Assembly: GCA_015039315.1 (NCBI GenBank)
Contig: WIDE01000013.1
Coordinates: 289,356-353,355, forward strand
Length of the DNA stretch: 64,000 bases
Direction of reading: 5' to 3'
DNA from: Clavulina sp. PMI_390
Lineage: Eukaryota > Basidiomycota > Agaricomycetes > Cantharellales > Hydnaceae
The notes under the pieces were generated by a model. That model saw only the letters and a list, made by a program, of their open reading frames with translations, made no database searches and had not been told where the DNA came from. Below, one piece after another: positions 45,720 through 56,600 of the stretch; positions within the stretch are counted from its first letter, which is position 1, and each line of letters begins with the position of its first letter. The translations under genes were made by a program, and so were the position numbers.

Positions 45720-45825
45720 CGACCACGACGGGACTCGAACCCACAATCTTCAGCTAGAGGAGAAGAGATCCGGCACAATGCCTGTAAAACCGGAAACTGA
45801 CGCGATGCCATTTCGCCACGCGGCC
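45720..45825 (-). tRNA. tRNA-Arg(CCG) with intron of about 34 nt
   Basis: The acceptor GGCCGCG pairs with CGTGGTC (two G-T pairs) and the discriminator is G. The D-arm is GCGA...TCGC. The anticodon stem TCAGT pairs with GCTGA, with loop start TTCCGG giving anticodon CCG. An insertion of about 34 nt follows position 37 and contains GCCGG, able to pair with the anticodon region as expected for tRNA introns. The T-arm is TGTGGGTTCGAGTCCCGTCG. A T-rich stretch (TTCTTTTTTG) directly downstream fits a Pol III terminator. Confidence 0.9.
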
Positions 45826-48365
45826 TCGTTATCTCGTTCTCCAGAATTAGCGCAATAGTTCTGTCCAAAAATCAGATTTTTACGATTTTTTGTGATTTTT
45901 TGGCGTCGACTTCTCTGAATCACTGATCTCAAGGCGCAAACGACATTTTATTGACAAGGAAGCAATATAGATAGGTCCAGAAGAATCGGATATAAGACCA
46001 TACGAAAGTAATTTCGAGATTGACAGGTGTAGAGACGGGCACAGAGGGATGGCTGGGTGGGGTGACAACTTGGCGCGTCAACTAGAAAGGGATACACACC
46101 CGCTATTGCACCAAGGACATTCGTATAGAATGGGAGTATAATTCTCAAAAGACTCATGCATCTCGGTCTAGGACGTTATCACGTTATTGCATTGGATATC
46201 TCAATCTCGCAACTGCCTACTCGTTACATATCAAGGGATCAGGAAGGGAAATGGGACCGGACCGAGAAGACCCGGAAGTAGCATTTGTTGATCCCATTAC
46301 TACCAGGACCCATCAGTGAGGTTGATCGTCCGCATCATGGGAAGAGAGTCGCCCAATCGTCTCGATAAAGTTCACTTCCTCCTGTGAATTGATGGTACAC
46401 GTCTATGAATAAGACACCGAAAGATTTTATGCGTTAATAACATAGAGGGGATAGAAGGATACAGATTGTGCTTAAAAAACAGCGTTGTTTTAAGTCGAGG
46501 ACGAGGAGTGAGGGACAACTGGGCGGGTTGAGGGACAGATGTGAACGAATCAATACAGCCAGATCGGCGCCCATCTATATTTCAGCGGGGCATCGTAGGC
46601 CATAGACCGAGGTATTAGAATATGCTTGAAGGAGTGGGGGTCATTGTTGTGGACAAAAGGGACAGATAGATTAGCCAAGAAAGACAACTGCGGGAATGCG
46701 CGAAACACTCGCAAACATAGCAAAAAGTCCCAGACGTCTGTGATCGAACACTATCTTCAATTGACTTGTGGATTTACGAGAGAGCCATATTTCCCAACTA
46801 GCCTGATCTTGCTCTCCACGACAACAATAGTATGATTGGTCTTCGCTCTTGTCCTTGCCAACAGTGTCTGTGGCCGACACACAACAACCGGTGGCGCGCA
46901 CAATCTTGCATGACCTAGAAAGAGCTCGAAGCAAGTACACAACCCTTACTAGCCATCCAGGCGAGAATAACAGATATTCTCTTATTTATCAGGCTAGGCG
47001 CTGACTGAACCTCTCCCAACAGGATGCTGTGTCGTCGCGAAAAACCACCGGAACAACCTTGAGGCCCCAACAAAGCAGAGTTGGCCTAATTTAGTTTGAG
47101 GGCTCGTTGAGTCCGTCGCGCTCGTGCGCTGGCTTGTATAAATGAGCAGGCTAGAAAGAATGACCAAGGTCGGCCGTCTTGAGCTCGTGTCGTGAACTTC
47201 AGTCTCAAAACTGCAGCCAGCGAAACAGTGCAAGCCAGTTTGGGGCTCATCTGAGAGATTATGAGCTATTGGGATACATCGTCGTAAAATGGCAATCATT
47301 CCAAGGATCAACGACTGTTGGGCACAGACACTTATTTGCTGCCAGACGGACGCCCAGGTTCTGATCATTCGCTGCCAGACACACAAGCAGGAAGTGGGGT
47401 TTTTTGGGTTCGCCGACACGAATGGATACTCGACTGTTATTGCTCCGGGGTTGTCTCAGGCGTTGCCAGGTTTCATTGCAGCTACTTGCTATCTTGTCAA
47501 TCGCGAGACTTTGGAGCCAGTCAGAGCCTCGTAGTAAGGTTGCTACAATCGTCCTCTTACTGCGTTGGCTGTGGCAGAGGTGGTGGTAGTGAGTGAGAGA
47601 GAAGGCCGGGTGAAAACTTCTGAATGTGCATCGCGTCTAGATATGGTATAATGATGCACTGCGCATGACAGCCAGCCACTCATCTCGCGCCATGATTTGC
47701 CCGCCCCAATCCCCCGTCTTGAGATAGTCTCTTCCCCTCCCCTGGTCTAGCACTCTCCCCTTGATATATAAATTTCCTTGGACTCCCCAACTCACCGCCT
47801 TTATCCACTTGGAGACTAGTTTGTGCAACGCGCACGCGTTCGACCCATTTCGACGGCACCATGTGGCATATATAAGAATAATTGAATTCTCATCTCCCTT
47901 CGATCGCTCGCGTAATGCAAATGCGGCGAGGTTTTGCATCCTCAAACGGTATTTGGAGAACCTTTCGACTGAGGGCCGTTCCCACGCTTAGTCAAGCCTG
48001 TATATGGGCTTTCCCCCCTCCCTCCACCCCTCACGTTCCCCAGTCTCAACCGCGCGATCGGCGTGGCTGAGACGTGTTATATCAACCATATTATCATTAT
48101 AACCTCCCAAACCAATATCTCGTCGATCCCCCCCCCCCAAAAAACCCGCCCTTCGTTCGAACTCGTCCCCCTTCCTCGATCCTCGTCGCCCCTCGCCGCC
48201 TAGAACGCATTTCTTAGATGCAACTACGCGATCGGAGTTGAAGGGACGTGCCTGATACCCATTTGAATATTCTTATCGCTCTCTCTTCGTCATTCTTTGC
48301 ATCATCGAAAAAAAAACGACCTTCACTCAAATCTGTCTCTGCTCCCTAATTCCCGTTCCGTTGCC
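45826..48365. other. 2.5-kb spacer upstream of the giant USP/GIY-YIG gene
   Basis: Only short ORFs without protein-like composition. The last 700 bp are pyrimidine-rich with a C10-A6 run near 48129-48146 and an A-run near 48308, consistent with promoter and 5' leader of the gene that starts at 48366. I see no mobile-element ends. Confidence 0.45.
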
Positions 48366-51300
48366 ATGCCCCGTACGACTCGCTCCACTTCAACTGCGGT
48401 TGCACGAAATCGCAAGTACTCTATCATACCCTAGCGCGTATAGAGTGCTGACACCTAACTTCCATGATCAGTCCCACGTTGTGAGCAGGCCCAGGCTATT
48501 GCCCTCCCAGAAATCCCGCCAAGCGATAGCCCTACCTCACCTAACACCTCCCTAAAGCGACCGCTAGACCATTCAGGTATGCTCCCCTTGCTTCTTCATC
48601 GTGCACCCCGTTGACCGCAGGTTCTCAACACTGGCTCAGATGACCTTACAATAATTTCCCTAATTAAACGAGCACGAACGACCTTTGCTACGACTCTTCG
48701 TAATACTCGAACTACCACCTCTTCACGTCACAGCACGCCTTTTGATGCTAAAAAACCTCATGGTAAGCTCTGGTGCTCTGTTTCCTGCGACATTTACCTT
48801 CTGGCGCTTACATGTGGGCTCCTTGGTAGATTCCTCACGCTCTTCCACTCCTATCCAATCTCTCTTTACTCGTCTATTTGATGACTGGCCTAGCCCTTCC
48901 AACTCTCCTTCAGTCTCCCCGCTCCCTGCTCGTCAGACGAACGCCAAAAGATCTCATGCTGCGAATGCAAGAGCCGCAGATGTCATCGACCTTTCCCCTA
49001 CGCCATCTCCGACGCGTGGCCCCTCAGACGAAATATTTCCAATCACTAATTTGCCGTCTGATCCCCCCACATCTTCCGCCCGTCCCGAGCCCCCTAAAAA
49101 CCTAAACAAGCTCTCCAATGAGCTTCAAGGGCCCGTTCGTCACGAAAAGATGGCGTCCAAGAAGCGTTTTGACCCCGTCGTGTCACGGGCGTTTCCCACT
49201 CCGTCCACACACTCGAAGCGTCCCCGTGTGCCCAGCTCAATCCGTGGTGACCGCAGTAATCCCATCAATCTCACTTCGAGCCCGTCTTCACCCTCCAAGA
49301 CCGCTGCTGTTACTTCTAATCTCCCTACTCGATCGACCACTGCTGAGGACCTGATATCACTACCATCACCGTTACCCTCAAATCTGCGCCGCGGTCCTCG
49401 CTCGGCTCCGATTCAACCCACAAATCTTGTTCTACAATCCAAACACCATCCCTCCCCTCAATTCACCTCCGCCTTGGCCACGATCCCCGGAAGTGTGGGC
49501 ACGGAGGCAAGCGCGATTAAAGTCATCCATTCCGTCCCAAAAACCCGGACAAAATTCATTCCATCCGATAAAGCCCTGCCAAACGCTTATATCCACTCTG
49601 ACTCGCTGAACCGAAATGATCTTGAGGATAAAAGGCTGCAAATCAGTGACCCACTCAAAACCACCTCCAAGAACGCATCACGCAAGCCTCAGACGTCGCG
49701 CCCATATGGTCCATACCGTCACCCTTCGGTTAACGAGTCCCCTCTTGGATATATGCGTGCGGAGAGGGACGCGAACCCTGCTCGCCTCAACCCCGCCGAG
49801 TCCAAGACATCCTCCCTGATCCCTTCGCGCTCAAACGATCAAGCCTCTCCCGCATATGCTCGTAGTGCTTGTAATGACCCTGTCGAATCCTCTTCTGACC
49901 CATCAGACATGTCGAAACCCACTAAGCCTGGCCTTCGTGCACACTCCGCTGTCATTCCATCACAGTTCGACCTAGATCTGGACGAAAATCCTCACCCTGC
50001 TACCCTTCATCTTCATGCAGCCAGCGGCACGTCTGCCACAGCACCAAGACCACACATGTCTCCACCCGCTGAGTCTTGGGGTCCTAATACTGCCACTTCC
50101 ATGATTGATCCTCCTCGCGAAAGTCCGTCATCATCTCGAGAGGCTTCCGAACAGCCCGACAATCCACCAAAGTCAAAGAGGAAGAAGGCCAGAAAAAAGA
50201 CCCCCAAGACCTCCAAGCAACAGCCGCCTGACGTGCACACCCCCAAAAAGCCCTCTGGAAGGCGGAAGAAAAGCAGGAGCCCTCGCCAACTTGAGAAGCG
50301 CCATATCTACCAGCGCAATCTGAAGAACGAGACACAGAAGGCCGTTGATCGCGCGCTGTCAGCTGAATATGACTACCTGTTTCCTCCTAAACCCGCACCA
50401 GCCGATCCCTCGAGCAGTGCACCTGGTCAAGGACTGGGAAGTCCAGGGCTTTACAACACACTGAATGATTGCTATTGTCTATCCTTGGTTCAAGTTCTCT
50501 TTTGCATTCGCTCTTGCATAATTCACGCTCATTCAGGCGAATGCAACCTTGAGACGGTTCCTTGCGCTCTTCAGCATCTCTTCCGTGAGATGGAGAATCG
50601 TGCCAGTAATGTCGTTGACCCTGCTATCTTTCGAACTGCATGTGAACGTGAAGGCTGGAAGTTTGGAGAAAGGGAGGATATCATTTACTTCCTTGACAGG
50701 TTCTTCCCATACCTCCGTGGGGAGCTTGGGCCTTCAGTATCTCTTCAATCGGACGATGTGTGTCGGCAGTGCGCGAGCCCATCTGTGAGGCATGCGTGGC
50801 TCCCATACATCACGCTCAATCGAACCCAGGGCGCTTCAGTGCAAGCTATCCTAGATCAATGGAGACAGAGCATACCCAGGGGGGTGATATATGCTCAGGA
50901 AGAACGCTGTTCTCATAGCAATGATGCAGTAGAGCCGTCCAGTATCGAGTCGTTGGGTGAGCATGTTCTACTCTCAATCCCTCGAGCTTCCGAGAAGGAG
51001 GGGACGGATTACAAGCCTATCGCAATAAACAAGGGCATCCACCTGAGTGTACCGGCCCGTGAAGGAACTTCCGAAGTAGAGGTATGTTTTTTTTTTCTCA
51101 TCATCGGTTGTCCTTGATTATAGGATTAACATGATCTCAACTAGTGGAGAGGCTCTCTTGTTGGCGTTGTGAGTGTGCACGGGAATGATGGATCGGCTCA
51201 CTATACGGCAACAGTCCTTGAAGATGGAAGTTGGACGCATAAAAACGACGAAACATCATCTAACCTCCCCGATGTGGAGGATCCATTACTTCCCCATCTT

Positions 51301-54300
51301 GCCTATCCACAGAACTCTATACCTCGCACGGCCACACTACTCGTCTATCGAAGGTGCATCGGTGTTCCGCCTTCTGCTAATGAGTATGTTTTCTCTGCCA
51401 ATACTCCAAATGTCGGTGGCATAAGCCCCCTTCAAACGGCGACCGCCCGCGATAATGATGACGCTATGTCCGGCAGCTATGACAGCGATGGTGATTGGCC
51501 TGATGTTCGACCAGACCATCCTTTTGTTACTCCGCGCGGAGCCGATTACGACTTGTCAACCGATCCATGCAATGTGCTAAGGCGCGAACTTCGCAAGTTG
51601 GGCCGAAAGGTTCGAAAGGCATTCATATTGCGTGACAAGCTCGATACCTTGGATGATATGAATGCTAAGGAGTGGCAGATTCACCGCCATTACAAGGCTT
51701 TGCTTGAGGAGACGAAGGATTGTGAGCCTTCTGAAAGGTTAAAACGTCTCATAGCCTGGCTTTGCATTCTCAGACGCCGCCGCATCGGCCCGATCCTCGA
51801 GGATCTCTCGGAGCTCATCAAACACGGCCCCACATGCGAGGCATTGAACGCATGGGCTAGTAATCCGGCGATGTTCGACTTCACAAAATATCCTGATGCG
51901 CTTGGCGAGGCGGATGAAAAGTTCTGCTCCTCACGAGACTGGCACTTTTTCTATCACCGAGGCTGGGAGTGTACCCGTGGCGATGCAATCAGCAAATTCC
52001 GCGCATACGGTGAAGAACGTCATGCTGATGCTTTTTTCTCAACGGTGTGGCTCGATTTACTCGGCCCGCTCGAGGCAAACGCAAAGGTCCGAGTGCCTTA
52101 CGTCGGGGAAACTACACGAAGTCCGCAAACTCGTCACGATGAAGATGCAGCTGGCTCAGCATCTGGTCATATGCATACTCGCTTGGGTAATTTCCTACCA
52201 CTCCTCAAGGCTGATAATCCGAAGATCTTCATCTGGAAGCAGTTCACCCAATATATTGGGGATACGTCCATGGGCTCTCTTGTTCAGCGCCAAAGGCTCT
52301 CTGTAAGGCTCGAGCAGATACTCATTCTTCTAGGCGGTCCATACACACTGAACAGCTCAGATGGTGGGTCTCCATCGGGGAAACTCGATCTTGATTCTAG
52401 GTCACCGCAATCACTTGCAGCTGAGGCAAAAGTATGTCTACAGCAAGAGAGAATCGCCCGTTTTCTGATCATCCAACAATCATAGATGCAGGAAAAGTTT
52501 CCTTTCCGCCCTCCGTACTTCACCGACTCCGACTTGAGTCCACGGCTATCTCAGATGCGTGACCAACTCAGAAACATCCAAAATGTCGAGTTTGCTTCCC
52601 ATAAGGCGCGAGGTGGCGATCGTATATCAAAGGTGGCCAAGGAAGCGATTATGGCTAGTCTCACTGGCATCGGTCTCAATCGATTTGGAAGGACCATTGA
52701 GTTTGGAGTTTATAAGGATCGCACTCGTGAAGAACTTGACGGCAAATCGACTATCACGGGGCCATTTGCTGGTCCTGGTCCAACGTGCGTTCGATCGATC
52801 ATATTTCTCCCCTTTGATAAATCTGCTAATGCAGTCGTATCTTGATTATCAGTCTTTGGCGGATACACTCGACTCGAGCAAGGCAGATTCCTCTACGGTC
52901 AATACCGCTAGCAACGTTCGAAGAACTACAGAGAGAGTTTGCAGACAACTCGTGGGCTTTCGCTGACGTATTCTCTCTTTCTTCAACGCATGATATGTTT
53001 CATTGGGAGATCTTGAGTCTTAGTTCCAAGCTCAACATCGTAAGACCCATAGTTATCCGACTGTGGGGTGCAGCAGTGAGTTCATCACGAGTATAGATAC
53101 CAATATTGTTCTCACCTTCCTCTGTTATGACAGGTAACGGGACTTTTTCAGAGTGGCGTGGTGCTGCTCCCAGACATACCAGAAATACGCGACCTATGGA
53201 GATCATATACCCCAAACATGTTTGATCGGGCCGGTAATGCACTGCCAAAGACTGAGTGGTTCAAGCGATTTATGGCCAGCCATCCGTGGAAATACTATGA
53301 ATCCCCACCCGATTTCCTCGAGAAAGTCGGCGCAATGTTTATCTATGAACTTCTTGATGGAGTTCTTGGCGTGGCTATCATCTATCCTCACCTCGGTGGC
53401 GCCAAACACGATCCTGGTGCCGCTGATGCTTTCGAGGAGCTGGCGTATCTTGTTGAGGTGAAGTACCTGCGATTGTATGAGGCTGCGTCGAATATCGAGA
53501 ACCCCACCGAGGATAACCTCCTTCTACTGATGGAGCAGGTTGATGCTGACTGCGTTGACATCGATGCTCAAATCGAGTTATTAAAAGATGAGGTACGCGG
53601 TCCTCTATATAGCATTAATCTCCGGCTCATAATCTGTTCGCAGCTGCATTCCTTTCATTCCACTGTCCACTCAGTTCGCATGTTGGACAGCTCCCATCGT
53701 CAAGAGCTACAGGCCGCTGAGCAGGGGGAAAGCAAAGCCTTTCATCTTGGGCGCCAACGTGCGGCCTCACGCGCCGTCCAAGTTGGTAAGTTGAGCGTTT
53801 CCCGTACCCCAGATATTGCCTTGATTCATGGCCGTGCGGTTTAGCCAACGAAGATGCCACCTGCGCTCCTTATGACCCTATAACCAAAGAGCGCAAACTC
53901 TGGGCACGTCAGTATATTGAGGCTCGTGACCATGCACTGAAGTGGCGACTCCCCGAACCATTCCCAAACCCCTTTCCGACCGCAGAGAAGCTCTTCGATC
54001 ACCTTGTGAAGATGAAAAGAAATGGCCTCGTCGTTCGGTCTTTGAACGGCGTGAAGGGGAACATTGTACTTGCTGAGCGCAACAAAACTGCTGAAGGACA
54101 GGAACTGCAAGAACAACGATATGAACGAATGGTGCAGACACGCGGTGAACGTCGCCAAGCCAAGTTAAGTGGCCCGAACGCACGCCCATACGACCCGACC
54201 TGGAAGGCAATTTTCACTCTTGAAAGCGTCATCCAATGGTTCGCTTCCCCTCCTTTTGACAAATCGACACCTCGCGATTTCATGCCGCAGATTACTCGAT

Positions 54301-55139
54301 GTGTCTGCGGGAGCGTTCAAATTACGCATCGACAAAGCCATCATAAATGCCCTCAAGCTGACGACCCCAAAAAGTGGACGAAAATCTGCAAGATTAAGGG
54401 CCTTGAAAGTGTTCGCATCTTCACGATCCATGAACTGTTCTCTAGTGGGTTCTTCGATACGGTCCCAGACGAATTCCTCGAGGAACGTGGCCTTGTGCAG
54501 CAACCCTCTGTCGACTGCATTCCTTCATCAGTGAATCTTCCCGACATTCCTGCCGAGCATGCTGATGCATGGGCTCAATCCTTCGTCATATATCACCCGA
54601 CTGAATCTCCTCAAGCGGCAGTCCATCAGGCTCTTGATACCTGTGCTCATTTTAGCCAACCACGTGGAAATGACGTTGACGTGATCTTTGAAGATATGTT
54701 TGATCCTGGCCTCCCCAAGTTACTTCCACTAGTCTTGCTCGGTTTGCAACGCGGCGCACGTATTCGACCCATCTACTGCAACCAGTGCCCCCAAATCCAG
54801 TTCGAGATTCTGCAGGGATCAAAGAGGGTAGACCCGGTTGGTACAGAACGTCGCATGCATCACGGTCCCCGGACTTATTTCCCGGATGCCCAAACATTAC
54901 GACTTGGAGGAGATCCTGCGCAGCTGAAGCGGGTGAGTGATCAGCTACGTGCTCATGTGGAGGGCGAGAAGCATGTGGGAACTATCGGAGAAGAGTATCG
55001 TAGCTTCTGGGAGCTGCCCCTGGCTGTGAAGCAAGCCCATATTTTTGCCTGCTTTTTCTCTGACGCGGCTCTCGCCAAAAAGACCCCTGAGCTTGTCGGG
55101 AATGTGGTGACGGTGGTTAACTGGAGAGCTCCGGTATAG
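48366..55139 (+). CDS. giant protein: SIM-like motifs, divergent USP domain, GIY-YIG-like domain
   Basis: Ten exons close in frame to 2,082 residues: 48366-48411, 48472-48576, 48640-48762, 48830-51081, 51145-52431, 52486-52784, 52835-53075, 53134-53592, 53644-53785 and 53845-55139. The first intron is GC-AG. Residues 1-600 are disordered with SUMO-interaction-like cores (DLTIISL at 52, VIDL at 143, PINL at 236, LISL at 266). A USP-type protease follows: Cys box GLYNTLNDCYCLSLVQ with catalytic Cys639, a paired-Cys patch (DDVCRQC ... EERC), and His box GNDGSAHYTATVLEDGSW with His861 and N876/D877. At about 1140-1250 is a GIY-YIG-like segment: PYVGETTRSPQTRH (Tyr1161, Arg1172), then LEQILILLGGPYTLN (Glu1232, Asn1245). 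The C-terminal 800 residues are unrecognised, with a possible zinc cluster RCVCGSVQITHRQSHHKC near 1803. No reverse transcriptase or transposase is seen. Confidence 0.8.
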
Positions 55140-55675
55140 GGGTGGCCTTGTACCTGTACCTGTCTTCCCAGCTAATTATCATGAAGTCTATTGTGTTTTG
55201 GTAATACAATAACGACGCTGATTGCTTCTAGCTTGTGCTACCGGCAATACTAAACTATAGTTAATCAACACTATATTTTATCCGTGGGAGATGCTATAAG
55301 CCCATATGACCCGTCCCAGGAGGGAGAGTCAGCGAAATGAGCCAAGGAAGGGCGAGGAGAACCGGGACGAGTGTATATTGTCACACTTGTCACCGTCACG
55401 CACCATCAGTGATCCACTCGGCGATAGTTCTGCCGAACCATCCCAAAAGAACCAAATATGACTGAAAGCTATGAGCCATAGATTATCTACACTTATTATA
55501 TTGCTAGCAGCTTTCCTCTATGCGGAGTACTAATGTGGGGCTAGGTTGATCGTATTTTGAGTGGGCTAGCTCTTGCATCAATCTGCCTGGGTTAGTTAGA
55601 AGCCTACACTCACATGAGATCCTCTGAGTGTCAATGAATCAGGCATCTTATATTGATAATCAATTCCAACCCCAT
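55140..55675. other. 3' flank of the giant gene
   Basis: About 535 bp. A CCTGTA repeat (three imperfect copies at about 55150-55165) lies just past the stop. No gene seen. Confidence 0.4.
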
Positions 55676-55680
55676 CTAAC

Positions 55681-55946
55681 TGTTAGGATTCAAGCTTTCA
55701 CATCGGATTCTCCTAATCTAACCATATCGAGATCGACTCTCGATCCTTTCGTACGACTCCTATTTTTCTTGGCGACAACTTGATCGTAGTCAAGTTGATT
55801 AATTTGTTTCGTCTCCCCGACGACTTTTCGTCCGTCACATATACTGTCCGTCCTTGCGAGACATCCCCCTCAGTTCTCGATTCCCTGCATCGAGCCTGAG
55901 GTCTAATCCGTCTACATAGGCTTATCCCATTGCTTCTCCGCTAACA
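55681..55946. mobile_element. solo LTR, Copia-like ends, 266 bp
   Basis: It begins TGTTAG and ends CTAACA, a perfect 6-bp terminal inverted repeat with the TG...CA ends of LTR retrotransposons. It is flanked by identical 5-bp direct repeats CTAAC at 55676-55680 and 55947-55951, the target-site duplication expected of an integrase. No internal coding region or second LTR is seen, so it is best explained as a recombined solo LTR. The repeat shares letters with the terminal motif, which slightly weakens the duplication as independent evidence. Confidence 0.65.
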
Positions 55947-56308
55947 CTAACACCCGCTTCTTCTCTCATATACCCAGTGGGTGGCAGAACATTACAGTGT
56001 CGTCTCAGCGCAGAACTGCGAGAATCTTAGCGACTTTGTTTCCCTTTTCATAGAAATGCGCTCATTTGGTGACCATAAAAGGCACGCCGGAGGACAATCC
56101 TATAAGAGATATGATCCTACTTGAGGCTCGCCACATTTGCCTATCCCCCTGATACCATGGCCCTTGAATGTTACTTGCCCCAAAGGGCTTTCAGCCAACT
56201 CTATACCCTCCACCGTGGGGCGTTATCGGCCTCAAGCTGGCTCGCGCTCACAACAGTGAGGAGAGCTCATACGAGATAGCCTTGGCCACATGAGTATAAA
56301 CATGCTTC

Positions 56309-56600
56309 TTAGGGCCTTCTTTGCAGGTCTCCTCTATCCAGTCGTTCAACCAAAGATGGTCTGGACTTCTGTACTTCAAGAATTATTCTCAGGTCACCAC
56401 AAGAGTCGCATTGGCAATATGGTTCGTCGATTAGCATAGATGAAGGCGATGGAGATCCACTTGCATGGAAGCACTGCTTTGCTGAGTCCACAATGATCTT
56501 CAGTACAAAATTAAGAGAAATAGGCTTTAATATGAAAGCCTTTCGGAAAGTGTCAGAGGAATGCAGACGCCACGTCCCAAGCATTGTTCGCAAGATTGGC
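56309..56600 (-). pseudogene. degenerate ZZ zinc-finger remnants
   Basis: Downstream of the readable ZZ array, fragments of further repeat units appear in shifted frames: SCEQCLGRGVCIP (compare the CEQC...GEC..C halves) at about 56555-56600, and AKQCFHASGSPSPS followed by YCQCDSCGDLRIIL at about 56385-56490. They lack the splice sites and have stops between them, so they look like decayed repeat units. Confidence 0.4.

Noticed and set aside
48366..55139. Giant gene as a retrotransposon or DNA transposon ORF
   Set aside because: GIY-YIG domains occur in some elements, but no reverse transcriptase, transposase, terminal repeats or target duplication were found around it, and it has nine ordinary introns.
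55690..56300. Possible rRNA fragment (TCGATCCTTTCGTAC-like string)
   Set aside because: Only a short resemblance; the LTR ends and target duplication explain the stretch better.
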